The translations under genes were made by a program, and so were the position numbers. The notes beneath the pieces were generated by a model. The model saw nothing but the letters and a program-made list of their open reading frames with translations, was not told the origin of the DNA and searched no databases. Below, piece after piece: positions 26,200 through 36,232 of a stretch of 64,000 nucleotides of DNA. Each line of letters begins with the position of its first letter. The stretch's first letter is position 1. The stretch spans positions 1 to 64,000 of the forward strand of contig JAFYVB010000009.1 of NCBI GenBank assembly GCA_017549335.1. Reading direction: 5' to 3'. Origin of the DNA: Clostridia bacterium (GTDB taxonomy: Bacteria > Bacillota > Clostridia > Christensenellales > Aristaeellaceae).

Positions 26200-27899
26200 T
26201 GCGCTTGACCTTCCTGAGGCTGCTGAGTGGCAGCGGGCGCCGCCGTATTCGCAGGCTTTGGCACATACACCAGCAGGGTGATTTTTTCGTTATACATCAC
26301 ACGCTCACCGGATTTGGGCTGCTGATCGGCAATACGCTCGTACTGCATCTCATCGGCTGTGGGATACTCCACAAACTGTAGACTGATCAGCCCCGTCTGG
26401 TCAGCCAGCGTGATCGCCTGACTGCGGGTGAGCCCCACAAAAGGAGGCACGGTCACGCTGCCGCTGATCACCACCTGTACGATCTCGCCGTAAGCCAGCA
26501 TTTCGCCCTTGGCAGGCGTTTGCTCAATCACGGTATTGAGCGGCTTTTCGGAATCTGCATACTGGGTAACCAGGAGATTGAAACCGTACTTCTCCGCTTC
26601 GATCCTGGCTTCTTCCAGAGAGTAGCCCGTCAGCTGGGGTACACCCTGTTCCTTGGGGCCCGTGCTGACGGTGATGACGATCACGTCGCCCCGCTTCATC
26701 TCATACTGATATTCACGGGACTGCAAAATAACGTGACCCGCAGGCACTTTATCATCGCTTTGGCGCACCACTTCCACGATAAGACCGCTTTCGCGGCCGA
26801 TCCTGATGGCTTCCTTCTCGGTTTCACCCAGCAGGAAAGGCGCAGTGGTGGCATTGACGATATCCGATACGATGCGCACCGTGCCCCAGGCAAGGCCGCC
26901 AAGGATCAGCACCGTCAAAAGCAGCACGATGGCTATATTGCCCATGCGCTTTTTCTTTTTGCGGCGCGCAGCGGCGGCATTTGTACGCACACCTGCATTG
27001 GTGTTTGTATTGGTAGCAGTGTTGGTCTGCGTACGCATATCCGTTGTCTGCGTATACCCAAGACCGGTATCGGGAATATCGGGATGGTTGAGCGCCGCGC
27101 GGATGGCACGGGCCATATCCGCTGCGCTGTGATAACGGTTATTCGGATCTTTGTTCAGCGCCGCAAGAACAACGCGCTCCATGGCAGGAGACACCTGCTC
27201 GTTCACCGTACGCAGAGGCTGAGGCAAAGAAGAAATATGCTGCAGGGCAATCGCCACGGGCGTGTCCCCGTCAAAGGGCACTTTTCCCGTAAGCATTTCA
27301 TACATCACAACGCCCACGCTGTACACGTCGCTGGCAAAGCTTACGTCATCACCCCGTGCCTGTTCGGGAGAGAAATAATGGGCCGAACCCATCACGCTGT
27401 CGTTTTTGCTCAGCGTGTTACTGCCGGCCACGCGGGCAATGCCGAAATCCGCCACCTTGATATGGCCTTCGGCATTCACAAGAATGTTGGCAGGCTTGAT
27501 ATCGCGGTGGATGATGCCGTTGCTGTGGGCGTGCTGCAAGGCAGAGAGAATGCGGATGGCGATCTGCGACACCACGGATTCAGGCAGCTTGCCTTTCTCC
27601 GCAATGACCGCCTTAAGCGTTCTGCCGTGCATATATTCAAGCACCAAATAATGATAACCGTCTTCCTCGCCCACGTCCAGCAGGTTGACAATATTATGAT
27701 GGCTCATTTTACTGGCAGCCAGCGCTTCACGGCGGAAACGCTGGATAAATTCCTGATCGCCGCTGAATTCGGGACGCAGGATCTTCACCGCCACGTCATG
27801 CTCCGTGCGCATATCCTTGGCACGGAATACCAGCGCCATGCCGCCCTTGCCGATGAACTCCTCCAGCTGATACCGCTGGGCAAACACATGACCGATCAT
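26196..27899 (-). CDS. prkC: PASTA-domain Ser/Thr protein kinase (PrkC/PknB type)
   Basis: A 567-residue membrane kinase. The kinase domain (about 10-270) has the glycine loop GKGGMALVF, the lysine in VAVKIL, catalytic HRDIKPAN and DFGIARV. After a threonine/asparagine-rich linker comes one membrane helix (about 318-342) and then three extracellular PASTA repeats (about 345-555), which bind muropeptides or lipid II in relatives. A Gln/Pro tail ends the protein. It overlaps its cognate phosphatase gene by ATGA, the usual antagonistic pair for control of cell wall growth, dormancy exit and translation. Confidence 0.95.
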   Translation of the reverse strand: MIGHVFAQRYQLEEFIGKGGMALVFRAKDMRTEHDVAVKILRPEFSGDQEFIQRFRREALAASKMSHHNIVNLLDVGEEDGYHYLVLEYMHGRTLKAVIAEKGKLPESVVSQIAIRILSALQHAHSNGIIHRDIKPANILVNAEGHIKVADFGIARVAGSNTLSKNDSVMGSAHYFSPEQARGDDVSFASDVYSVGVVMYEMLTGKVPFDGDTPVAIALQHISSLPQPLRTVNEQVSPAMERVVLAALNKDPNNRYHSAADMARAIRAALNHPDIPDTGLGYTQTTDMRTQTNTATNTNTNAGVRTNAAAARRKKKKRMGNIAIVLLLTVLILGGLAWGTVRIVSDIVNATTAPFLLGETEKEAIRIGRESGLIVEVVRQSDDKVPAGHVILQSREYQYEMKRGDVIVITVSTGPKEQGVPQLTGYSLEEARIEAEKYGFNLLVTQYADSEKPLNTVIEQTPAKGEMLAYGEIVQVVISGSVTVPPFVGLTRSQAITLADQTGLISLQFVEYPTADEMQYERIADQQPKSGERVMYNEKITLLVYVPKPANTAAPAATQQPQEGQAQ

Positions 27900-28603
27900 G
27901 CTTCTACCTCCAGCAGCATTGCACTGATATTGTCCTTGCCGCCGCCCTCCAGCGCCAGCTGCAAGAGCTGCAGCACAGCTTCCTTAGGGAGGTGCATCAC
28001 AAGCGTCTGTATGATCCTGTCATCCTCCACCATATCCGTCAGACCGTCGGAGCAAAGGAGCCACAGATCGCCTTTATTTTTGATGATCCTGAATACGTCA
28101 GGCTGCAGTTTTTCATCCGTGCCCACAGCCTGCGTGATCACATTGCGGTAGGGATGCGTACGCGCAGCTTCTTCCGTGATGGCGCCCGAGCGTAAAAGCT
28201 CGCCCACCATGGAATGATCCTCCGTCATCTGACGGAAAGATCTTTCCCGCAGAAGATAAGCGCGGCTGTCGCCCACGTGACCGATATACACATAATCGGG
28301 GCCTTCCCACAAAACGGTCAGCGTGGTGCCCATCCCCCGCATCTCGGGATCGGACAGCTGCTTTTCATACACCTTGGCATTCGCCTGCATGATGGCATCG
28401 CGCAGAGCTTCGGTGGAGGGCTGTCGATCCTTGAGCGCACGCTCAAGCACATCGGCTGTCATGCTGCTGGCGATTTCGCCTGCCAGATGACCGCCCATGC
28501 CGTCAGCCAGTATATACAGCCCATCAACGATCTGCGAAACGCGGACGGTATCCTCATTCTGCTTTCGCACAAGGCCGGTATGCGTTACAGGATATGCTTT
28601 CAT
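27896..28603 (-). CDS. prpC: PP2C-family Ser/Thr phosphatase
   Basis: A 235-residue metal-dependent phosphatase that reverses the adjacent kinase. Motifs include RKQNEDTVRV, LADGMGGHLAGEIAS (metal-binding Asp and Gly), GHVGDSRAYL, and near the C-terminus LCSDGLTDMVEDD with GGKDNIS. It overlaps both neighbours by ATGA (rlmN upstream, kinase downstream). Confidence 0.95.
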   Translation of the reverse strand: MKAYPVTHTGLVRKQNEDTVRVSQIVDGLYILADGMGGHLAGEIASSMTADVLERALKDRQPSTEALRDAIMQANAKVYEKQLSDPEMRGMGTTLTVLWEGPDYVYIGHVGDSRAYLLRERSFRQMTEDHSMVGELLRSGAITEEAARTHPYRNVITQAVGTDEKLQPDVFRIIKNKGDLWLLCSDGLTDMVEDDRIIQTLVMHLPKEAVLQLLQLALEGGGKDNISAMLLEVEA

Positions 28604-29652
28604 TTTGCATCCTCCTGACCCTTTAAATGCTTGCGGCGCAACTGACCGCAGGCGCCGTCGATATCATCGCCCATTTCGCGGCGGCGGGTGACCGAAATAT
28701 GCCGGTCGCTCAATTCCTGCATAAAGCGGTTGATCGCCCGCTCGTCACAGCCCTTGAGGGCATTTTCCTCCACCGAATTAAGAGGGATCACATTCACATG
28801 GCACTGCATACCGCGCAGGCGGGAAGCCAGCTCGGCTGCGTGCTCGGGAAGAGAATTCAGTTTATCCACCAGCGCGTATTCAAAAATCACGCGGCGGCCC
28901 GTTTTGTCAATATAATTGCGGCAGGCCTTGAGCACGTCCTCCATTTTATACGCCTTGGCAACGGGCATCAGCTGTTTGCGAATGTCATCGTTGGGCGCAT
29001 GGAGGGACAGCGAAAGCGTAACGGGCAGTTTTTCTTCCGCCAGTTCGTACATTTTGGGCACAAGGCCGCAGGTGCTCAAAGAGATATGCCTAAGGCCGAT
29101 ATTCAGCCCCTTTTCATGGCTGACCAGCCGCAAAAAACGCATAACCTCATCGTAATTGTCCAGCGGCTCGCCGCTGCCCATGAGCACCAGATTGGAAATA
29201 TGATCGCCGGGGATCATTTTGGATGCGCACAGCACCTCGCCCATCATTTCGGCGGCGGTGAGATTGCGCACGCAGCCTTCCAGCGTGCTGGCGCAAAAAG
29301 CACACCCCATGCGGCAGCCCACCTGTGTGGACAGGCACAGCGTATAGCCGTGATGATAGTGCATCAGCACCCCCTCCACGCAGTTGCCATCGCCCATGGC
29401 ATACAAAAGCTTGCAGGTGTCGTCAAGCTGCGACCGCTTCTGAGAAAGCACGGTCACAGGCTGATCGATATACTGCATTTTCAGCTTTTCGCGCAGCTCC
29501 TTGGAGAGATTGGTCATCTCGTCAAAGCCCGCGCCCTTGTGCAGCCAGGAAAAGATCTGTCCCGCCCGGAAGGCAGGCAGCCCCAGAGTTTTCATCTCCG
29601 CTGCCAGCTCCTCGGGAAACAGCCCCAGCAATTCCTTTTTCACATTATCCAA
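28600..29652 (-). CDS. rlmN: 23S rRNA (A2503-C2) and tRNA methyltransferase RlmN
   Basis: A 350-residue radical SAM enzyme that methylates C2 of A2503 in 23S rRNA and A37 of some tRNAs. The iron-sulfur cluster motif is CRMGCAFCAS near residue 113. The methyl-carrying cysteine lies in the C-terminal part near CDERAINRF. The family segments GEPLDNYDEV and SLHAPNDDIR are present. The best start is a TTG at 29652, since GAGGA lies about 9 bases upstream, giving an 8-base overlap with rsmB; a GTG at 29643 is the alternative. Confidence 0.95.
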   Translation of the reverse strand: MDNVKKELLGLFPEELAAEMKTLGLPAFRAGQIFSWLHKGAGFDEMTNLSKELREKLKMQYIDQPVTVLSQKRSQLDDTCKLLYAMGDGNCVEGVLMHYHHGYTLCLSTQVGCRMGCAFCASTLEGCVRNLTAAEMMGEVLCASKMIPGDHISNLVLMGSGEPLDNYDEVMRFLRLVSHEKGLNIGLRHISLSTCGLVPKMYELAEEKLPVTLSLSLHAPNDDIRKQLMPVAKAYKMEDVLKACRNYIDKTGRRVIFEYALVDKLNSLPEHAAELASRLRGMQCHVNVIPLNSVEENALKGCDERAINRFMQELSDRHISVTRRREMGDDIDGACGQLRRKHLKGQEDAK

Positions 29653-31141
29653 TGCGCTTCATCCTCGCAACAAAGAATCCTTCCACGCCGTCGCGGCAGG
29701 GAAGCAGCTGCAAACCGTATTCACCCGCCTGATTCCGAAGCTTTTCCGGAATGCTTTCGGGGAGCGTATCCATTTGGAACTCGGGATGTTTCGCCAGGAA
29801 ACCCTTGATCTGCCGCTCGTTTTCATCCTTGAGGATGGAGCAGGTGGAGTATACAAACGTTCCGCCCTTTTTGACGTAGCGGCAGCAGGTATCCAAAAGC
29901 TTACGCTGGGTATTGACCAGTTCGGCTACGCTTTCCTTGGTGTGACGGTACTTGACGTCGGGCTTGTCATCCATTACGCCAAGGCCGGTGCAGGGCGCAT
30001 CCAGCAGCACAGCGTCCATGCTGTCGATCATATCGTCGCGCAGCACGGAGGCGTCGCGAGCGCCGACGCGCACATTATCCAGATTCAGTCTGCGTACGGC
30101 TGCACGGATCAGATCGGCGCGGTGCTGATGCAGATCCCACGCATGTATACGGCCCGTGCCCTCCATGCGCTCCGCCATGTACGCCGTCTTACCGCCGGGG
30201 GCGGCGCAGCAATCCAGTACGTTCATGCCGCGCTTGACGTTCACAGCCTCGGCAGCAATCATACTGCCCTCGCCCTGAATGGAGAATACGCCGGACAGGA
30301 ACTCGCTGTCGCGGGCGATCTGCATGGCGCCGAACACACGCACGGCGCCGGGCATGATGCCCGCTTCCTTTTCCCATACCTTGCGGTCAAGCCCTCTTTT
30401 GAATTCTGCTTCCCGACCGAAGGTGGGACGCAATGTAATGAAATGCTTTTCCGTGCGGAAGGAAGCAATCTCACCGGCCAGCGCTTCGCCGTAGTCCTCC
30501 GTCAGCTGCTGTGCCAGCCATTCGGGCATGGAATACTTGATGGACAGAAACTTGGCGCCCTCGCTTTCCTTGGGCCAGACGATGTTATCCTTGCCCTCCG
30601 CCAGACGGCGCAGCACAGCGTTGACCATACCGGCCAGCGGCTCCATGCCGATATCGCGGGTAAGCTTCACGCCCTCGTTGACAGCGGCGCTGTCGGGCAC
30701 GCGGTCATGAAGCAGGATCTGGCAGGCAGCGGTACGCAAAATATTGCGCACACGGCTTTCCACCGCATCGGCGTCACGCAGATACTGAGAAAGAGCGTAA
30801 TCGATCATGTACAGATTTTCCAGCGTTCTGTATACGATACTGGCGCACAGACGGCGGTCCAGCTGATTGAGGTTCACTTCGCTCAGACGCTCATCCAGCG
30901 AAAGGGAGGCGTAGGCGTCCGCATTGAGCACGTCGCACACCACATTGAGCGCCACGCGGCGGGGATTGGCATTGCTGCGGGGCATAACGGGGCCGCGCAT
31001 TTCAGGCTTGTCGGCATAGGGACGGGGACGGGGAGCGGCGTTTTTCATGCCGGGCTTTCCCGTGCCGGGACGGGCATTGCGGGGTCTGTCCCCCTGAGGA
31101 CGCTGGGAGCGGAAATTGCTGCTGCCGGGTTTATTCTGCAT
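29645..31141 (-). CDS. rsmB: 16S rRNA (C967-C5) methyltransferase RsmB
   Basis: A 498-residue enzyme with three parts. The first is a basic, glycine/proline-rich tail of about 50 residues (SQRPQGDRPRNARPG). The second is a NusB-like RNA-binding domain (about 60-190). The third is a Rossmann methyltransferase with SAM-binding LDCCAAPGGKT and the two catalytic cysteines in DAPCTG and STCS. It methylates C967 of 16S rRNA. The N-terminal tail is longer than usual and probably adds RNA contact. The ATG at 31141 lies inside the end of fmt; a TTG nine bases upstream is possible. Confidence 0.94.
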   Translation of the reverse strand: MQNKPGSSNFRSQRPQGDRPRNARPGTGKPGMKNAAPRPRPYADKPEMRGPVMPRSNANPRRVALNVVCDVLNADAYASLSLDERLSEVNLNQLDRRLCASIVYRTLENLYMIDYALSQYLRDADAVESRVRNILRTAACQILLHDRVPDSAAVNEGVKLTRDIGMEPLAGMVNAVLRRLAEGKDNIVWPKESEGAKFLSIKYSMPEWLAQQLTEDYGEALAGEIASFRTEKHFITLRPTFGREAEFKRGLDRKVWEKEAGIMPGAVRVFGAMQIARDSEFLSGVFSIQGEGSMIAAEAVNVKRGMNVLDCCAAPGGKTAYMAERMEGTGRIHAWDLHQHRADLIRAAVRRLNLDNVRVGARDASVLRDDMIDSMDAVLLDAPCTGLGVMDDKPDVKYRHTKESVAELVNTQRKLLDTCCRYVKKGGTFVYSTCSILKDENERQIKGFLAKHPEFQMDTLPESIPEKLRNQAGEYGLQLLPCRDGVEGFFVARMKRIG

Positions 31142-32069
31142 CGGTTTCAACGGGAACGATATTCGTCCCTACCTCCATCTTATGTCCGCGCAAGTAATCG
31201 CAGGCGTTCATGGCTTTGCTGCCGGGAGCCTGCATGATCTCGATCTTCAGAGCATCCTTGCCGGTCTTGATCACAAGCCCCTGCTTGGGATCGGCGGTAA
31301 GGATGGTACCGGGTTCTTCATTGCCCTCATGGGCAATCACCTTGGTCTTGAGCACCTTGTAGCCGCCTGCGTAGGCTCCGGGCCAGGGCGTCATGCCGCA
31401 GACAAAGTCATGCAGCTCCTCCGCAGGCTTGCTCAGGTCCATTTTGCCCATTTCCTTTTTCAGCATGGGATAGTAGCTTGCCTTGCTTTCATCCTGCTTT
31501 TCCCGGGGACAGGTGCCGTTTTCCATGGCTTTGAGCGTTTCGATCAAAAGCTCCGCGCCCACCTTGGCCAGACGCCCGGTGAGTTCTCCTGCCGTTTCAT
31601 AAGGCAGAACGGTCACTTCGCGCTTGAGCAGAATATCACCGGTATCCATACCCTTGTCCGTCATCATGGTGGTAACGCCCGTGACCTTTTCGCCCTTGAT
31701 CAGCGCCCAGTTGATGGGTGCACTGCCGCGGTATTCGGGCAGCAGGGAGGCGTGAACGTTCACCGTGCCAAGGCGCGGGATATCCAGCACTTCCTGAGAA
31801 AGAATATGGCCGAAAGCCGCCGTTACGCACAGATCGGGCGCAAGATTGCGCAGCGGTTCCACGCCGTCCACGCGGGTGCGCAGAGGCTGGAACACAGGAA
31901 TATCATGCTCCACGGCATACTGCTTGACGGGACAGAAGACGATCTTCTTGCCGCGTCCCGAGGGTTTATCGGGCTGACAGAACACACCCACCACATCGTA
32001 GCCGTTTTCCACCAGCGCTTTAAGGGATTCCGCGCCGTAGTCGGGCGTACCCATGAACACAATGCGCAT
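31131..32069 (-). CDS. fmt: Methionyl-tRNA formyltransferase
   Basis: A 312-residue enzyme that formylates initiator Met-tRNA. It starts with RIVFMGTPDYGAESL, has the 10-formyl-THF binding and catalytic region NVHASLLPEYRGSAPINWA (Asn, His) with the family aspartate in DTGDIL, and a C-terminal tRNA-binding OB domain (about 205-312). The stop of def overlaps its ATG as TAATG. Confidence 0.97.
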   Translation of the reverse strand: MRIVFMGTPDYGAESLKALVENGYDVVGVFCQPDKPSGRGKKIVFCPVKQYAVEHDIPVFQPLRTRVDGVEPLRNLAPDLCVTAAFGHILSQEVLDIPRLGTVNVHASLLPEYRGSAPINWALIKGEKVTGVTTMMTDKGMDTGDILLKREVTVLPYETAGELTGRLAKVGAELLIETLKAMENGTCPREKQDESKASYYPMLKKEMGKMDLSKPAEELHDFVCGMTPWPGAYAGGYKVLKTKVIAHEGNEEPGTILTADPKQGLVIKTGKDALKIEIMQAPGSKAMNACDYLRGHKMEVGTNIVPVETDAE

Positions 32070-32545
32070 TACGCTTCCTCCTCGTCTTCGGGCAGGATCT
32101 CATGATCCTCTACGTCAATGTAGAGCTTGCCGTCCAGATGATCGATCTCATGACAGAAAGCACGGGCCAAAAGACCTTCGCCCGTCAATTCAAACCACTT
32201 GCCGTGACGATCCTGTGCGCGTACAGTCACCTTATTGGGACGGCGCACGAAGCCCTGACGGCCGGGCTTGCTAAGGCACCCTTCGGGGCCTGCCTGCTCG
32301 CCCTCCACGTGGATGATCTCGGGGTTGATCAGCTCGATCAGACCGTTTTCGTCATCCACGTCAATGACTACCACACGGCGCAGAATGCCGATCTGCGGCG
32401 CGGCAAGGCCCACGCCCTCGGCTTCATACATGGTATCGGCCATATCGCGCAGAAGCAGCCACAGACGGAGGTTGAACTTTTCCACCTTATGGGACACCTT
32501 GCGCAGCGTTTCGTTTTCAAACAGGATAATTTCTTTCTTGGCCAT
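32069..32545 (-). CDS. def: Peptide deformylase
   Basis: A 158-residue metalloenzyme that removes the formyl group from new proteins. The three family motifs are complete: GVGLAAPQIG, EGCLS (metal-binding Cys) and HEIDHLDG (metal-binding His and catalytic Glu). It is translationally coupled to fmt, the enzyme that adds the formyl group to the initiator tRNA. An acidic tail (DEEEA) ends it. Confidence 0.97.
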   Translation of the reverse strand: MAKKEIILFENETLRKVSHKVEKFNLRLWLLLRDMADTMYEAEGVGLAAPQIGILRRVVVIDVDDENGLIELINPEIIHVEGEQAGPEGCLSKPGRQGFVRRPNKVTVRAQDRHGKWFELTGEGLLARAFCHEIDHLDGKLYIDVEDHEILPEDEEEA

Positions 32546-32556
32546 TTTTTATCTCC

Positions 32557-34782
32557 TTATGCCATCGAAGCGGGATTGATTTCAAGCTGTACGGTGCAGG
32601 GCCATTCGCTGTCAGCCAGCTCCTGCATCATACCCAGTACTTCGCGGCTGTCCTTATGTTCCAGCAGCTTCACCAGCACCTGCGCACGGCAGAAGCCGCG
32701 AAGATGCTTGATGGGCGCGTCATCCTGACGCATAAACAGCACGCGCTTGCGAAGAAGGGGCTTTTCTTTTACAAAAGCGTTGAGTTTCGTGTAAATTTCC
32801 TTGCTGACCGCCTGAGCGACCGCTTCGTTCTTTGCCGTACAAAGCAGCCTTGCCATCATCGTAAAAGGCGGATAGAGGGAGCGGCGGCGGCGGGCGAACT
32901 CCGTTTGATAGAATGCCCTGTAATCCTGCGCCGCAGTGGTTTCGATGGCATAATGTTCAGGCATATAGGTCTGAATGACCACCTGACCATTCTTTTCGGC
33001 ACGGCCTGCGCGGCCCGCCACCTGAGTGAGCAGCTGGAAGGTGCGCTCGGGGGCACGGTAATCGGGCATATTCAGCGAGGTATCGGCGAGAATGGCGCCC
33101 ACCAGCGTGACCTCAGGAAAATCCAGCCCTTTGGCGATCATCTGCGTGCCCACCAATACCTGTGCCTCACGGGCGCGGAAGCGGCTGAGCAGTTTTGCGT
33201 GTCCGTCCTTGCCCGACGTGGTATCGTTATCCATCCGGATCACGCCCACATTCGGGTATCTTTTTTTGATCTCCTGCTCCACCCGCTGGGTACCCACGCC
33301 GCAGGCACGGATATAGCGGCTTTCGCAGGAGGGACATTTCTCCGGCATGGGAATCTGCTGACCGCACCAGTGGCAGTGCAGGCTATGATCGGTTTCGTGG
33401 TAGGTCATGCTCACGTCGCAGTTGCTGCAGCGGATGGGATTGCCGCAGGAGCGGCAGTTGACAAACTGGGCATAGCCGCGGCGGTTGATAAAGAGCATGG
33501 CCTGCTGACCGTCCGAAATGCACCGATCCAGTTTTTCCAGCAGCGTCTGGGAGAAGATCCCCTTGTTGCCAAGGCGCAGCTCTTCCCGCATATCGCATAC
33601 CGTTACCTCAGGCAGCGGACGCTGATGCACGCGCTTGCGCATTTCAAGCAGGGTATAATCCCCTCTTTCCATGCGCGCAAAGCTCAAAATGGAAGGCGTT
33701 GCGCTGGCCAGCACAAGGGCGGCATTTTCGCGTTTTGCCCTTGACAGGGCAATCTCCCGCGCATCATACTGGGGAAAATGCTCGCTCTGATAGCTTTGCT
33801 CGTGTTCTTCATCCACCACGATCAGGCCCAGATTCTCCACCGGTGCGAACACCGCCGAACGTGCGCCGATGACCACGCGGGCAGCCCCGTGACGGATGCG
33901 CCGCCACTCGTCAAAACGTTCACCGGCGGACAGCCTTGAATGCAGAACGGCCGCCACGTCTCCAAAGCGCGCGCGGAACCATGTGACCATCTGCGGTGTA
34001 AGCACGATCTCGGGCACAAGCACGATAGCGCCCTTGCCAAGCGCCAGACATCTGCGCACAGCGCGAATGAAAACCTCGCTTTTTCCGCTGCCTGTGACGC
34101 CGTGAAGCAAAAAGACGCCGGACCCACGCGTGACGGCAGGCAGAAGATCACTTAAAACATCCTCCTGCTCCCGGGTCAACACGGGGTCGGGCGCCTGTAA
34201 AAGCGTATCCGGATAGGGCGAGCGCAGTATTTCGCGCTCAATGAGCTCCGCGTATCCACGCTCGCACAGGTCGTTAAGACCCTTACGGGCATCATGAACA
34301 AGAGGGGAGATTTCACTCACCGGACGGCATTTTCCGTCCGAAAGCATCTCCAATAACAGTCTGCGCTTGCGGGCGTTTTTGCATTCTGCCATCGCCTTTT
34401 CAAGCGCCTCGCCGCCGATTGTCAAACGGCAGACCGTTTCGGTCTTGACTTTGATGCGTCCCCCGCGCATTTCGGCAGGAAGCATCAGCCGCAGGGCTTC
34501 GGCCAAAGGACAGTGGGTATCATGGGCAATTTCCTTTGCCAGATCGATCAGCGGCGGCAAAAGCGCGGGATAATCCTCCAACGGCTCTTTTACCTCGCGG
34601 ATCCTGCCTGCGTCAAAATCCGTTTCTTCGGTGATTTCCAATACATACCCTTCCTTAGCCTGATGGCCGAAGGGGACTTTCACACGCATACCGCGTTCAA
34701 GATGCATGCCCTCGGGGATCCGATAGGTATACATCCGATCGACCTTTTCATGCGCGATATCCACGATCACAAGCGCGTACAT
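32557..34782 (-). CDS. priA: Primosomal replication-restart helicase PriA
   Basis: A 741-residue 3'-5' helicase that reloads the replisome at stalled forks. The N-terminal 3'-DNA-binding domain is followed by the helicase core with Walker A GVTGSGKSE, the DEEH box in VVDEEHEQSY, and a zinc-binding insertion with paired cysteines (CRSCGNPIRCSNC, CHWCG, CPSC). The C-terminal helicase lobe contains GTQMIAKGLDFP and QVAGRAGR. ATG 34782 overlaps the coaBC stop as TGATG. Confidence 0.97.
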   Translation of the reverse strand: MYALVIVDIAHEKVDRMYTYRIPEGMHLERGMRVKVPFGHQAKEGYVLEITEETDFDAGRIREVKEPLEDYPALLPPLIDLAKEIAHDTHCPLAEALRLMLPAEMRGGRIKVKTETVCRLTIGGEALEKAMAECKNARKRRLLLEMLSDGKCRPVSEISPLVHDARKGLNDLCERGYAELIEREILRSPYPDTLLQAPDPVLTREQEDVLSDLLPAVTRGSGVFLLHGVTGSGKSEVFIRAVRRCLALGKGAIVLVPEIVLTPQMVTWFRARFGDVAAVLHSRLSAGERFDEWRRIRHGAARVVIGARSAVFAPVENLGLIVVDEEHEQSYQSEHFPQYDAREIALSRAKRENAALVLASATPSILSFARMERGDYTLLEMRKRVHQRPLPEVTVCDMREELRLGNKGIFSQTLLEKLDRCISDGQQAMLFINRRGYAQFVNCRSCGNPIRCSNCDVSMTYHETDHSLHCHWCGQQIPMPEKCPSCESRYIRACGVGTQRVEQEIKKRYPNVGVIRMDNDTTSGKDGHAKLLSRFRAREAQVLVGTQMIAKGLDFPEVTLVGAILADTSLNMPDYRAPERTFQLLTQVAGRAGRAEKNGQVVIQTYMPEHYAIETTAAQDYRAFYQTEFARRRRSLYPPFTMMARLLCTAKNEAVAQAVSKEIYTKLNAFVKEKPLLRKRVLFMRQDDAPIKHLRGFCRAQVLVKLLEHKDSREVLGMMQELADSEWPCTVQLEINPASMA

Positions 34783-35987
34783 CACTTGCCCCGCAGTTCC
34801 ATTGCCCGATCGAAAATAACCTGCGCCAGCTCCGTCTTTTTCATCAGCGGAAGCTCCTCCACGCCCGCATCCGCCAGGATGGAAGCGATGTTGGTATCCA
34901 CGTCAAAGCCTGCGCCGGGACGGGTCACATCGTTGGCAACGATCATATCAAGATTTTTGCGATTCAGCTTCTTTTCGGCGTTCTCATGCAGATTTTCGGT
35001 TTCCGCTGCAAAGCCGATCAGAACCTGACCCGCTTTTTTGATTTCGCCCACTGCCTTTGCCACGTCCTGCGTGGGAACAAGGGTCAGCACGAGCTTTTCA
35101 TCGCCCTGCTTTTTCATTTTCTGGGCAGCCACCGTTTCAGCCTTATAATCCGCAGGCGCAGCCGACTGCACGATGACGTCCTGCATAGGCGCAAGCGCCA
35201 TCATGGCGTTATAAAGATCCTCCGTGGACTGCACGGGCACTACCTTGACGCCTGCAGGCGCGGCAATGGAAACGGGACCCGAGACCAGCGTGACCTGCGC
35301 ACCGCGCTGCTGCGCGTTTTCCGCCAGCGCGTAACCCATCCGTCCGGAGGAGCGATTGGTCACAAAGCGCACGGGATCCAGCGCTTCACGGGTGGGGCCG
35401 GCGGTGACCAGCACCTTGAGTCCCGCCATATCCTGCTTGATGGCAAGCAGGTGCTCGATCTCCCCGACAATGTCTTTGGGCTCGCTCATGCGGCCTGCGC
35501 CGGTATCTCCGCAGGCGAGGAAACCGCCTTCGGGGCCGATAAAATGCACGCCGCGGGCTTTGAGCACCTGCAGGTTTTCCTGCGTAGCCGCACTCTCCCA
35601 CATCCCGGTGTTCATGGCAGGGGCCATCAGGATCGGAGCACGGGTGGCAAGCACGGTGGTGGACAGCATATCATCGGCAATGCCGTGGGCCATCTTGGCC
35701 ATGATATTGGCTGTTGCCGGCGCGATCACGAAAAGATCGGCTGCCTTCGCCAGCGCAACGTGCTCTACCTCCCAGCGCTCGGGGCGCGCAAAGGTATCCG
35801 TCACGCAGGGGTGATTGGACAGCGTTTCAAACGTTAAGGGCGTGACAAACTCACAGGCGTTCTTCGTCATGATCACATGAACCTTGGCGCCTGCCTTGCG
35901 AAGCCGGGACACGATCTCGCAGCTTTTATAGGCTGCGATACCGCCCGTCACACCCAGAACAACGGTCTTTCCGTTCAGTGCCGGCAT
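34782..35987 (-). CDS. coaBC: Bifunctional CoaBC (phosphopantothenoylcysteine synthetase/decarboxylase)
   Basis: A 401-residue bifunctional enzyme of coenzyme A synthesis. The N-terminal flavin decarboxylase (CoaC, about 1-185) has GVTGGIAAYKS, the FMN site ATANIMAKMAHGIADD and the PAMNTGMWE motif. The C-terminal synthetase (CoaB, about 190-400) has VTAGPTREALDPVRFVTN, the lysine-containing PADYKAE segment and GFAAETEN. It lies 5 bases after rpoZ. Confidence 0.97.
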   Translation of the reverse strand: MPALNGKTVVLGVTGGIAAYKSCEIVSRLRKAGAKVHVIMTKNACEFVTPLTFETLSNHPCVTDTFARPERWEVEHVALAKAADLFVIAPATANIMAKMAHGIADDMLSTTVLATRAPILMAPAMNTGMWESAATQENLQVLKARGVHFIGPEGGFLACGDTGAGRMSEPKDIVGEIEHLLAIKQDMAGLKVLVTAGPTREALDPVRFVTNRSSGRMGYALAENAQQRGAQVTLVSGPVSIAAPAGVKVVPVQSTEDLYNAMMALAPMQDVIVQSAAPADYKAETVAAQKMKKQGDEKLVLTLVPTQDVAKAVGEIKKAGQVLIGFAAETENLHENAEKKLNRKNLDMIVANDVTRPGAGFDVDTNIASILADAGVEELPLMKKTELAQVIFDRAMELRGK

Positions 35988-35992
35988 GGAAA

Positions 35993-36205
35993 TTACACCT
36001 CGTCTTCCAGATTGCGGCGATAGGTCAGCAGACCGCGGTTGATCTCTTCAACAGCGACCGTCACAGGCTTATTATCCTTGGGATCGATCAGGGGCGTAGC
36101 ACCGGCCACCAGCTGGCGGGCACGCTTGGAAGCCTCGATCACCAGGGTGTAGCGGCAGTCTACCTTTTCGGTCAGTTCACGGATACCGGGCTTATTGATA
36201 GGCAT
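35993..36205 (-). CDS. rpoZ: RNA polymerase omega subunit
   Basis: A 70-residue subunit that aids assembly of RNA polymerase. The conserved core is CRYTLVIEASKRARQL followed by KPVTVAVEEINRG. It lies between gmk and coaBC, the standard order, with GGAGG before the start. The family is short, and this length is normal. Confidence 0.93.
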   Translation of the reverse strand: MPINKPGIRELTEKVDCRYTLVIEASKRARQLVAGATPLIDPKDNKPVTVAVEEINRGLLTYRRNLEDEV

Positions 36206-36232
36206 AACTTTTTTCCTCCAAATAATCCTTTA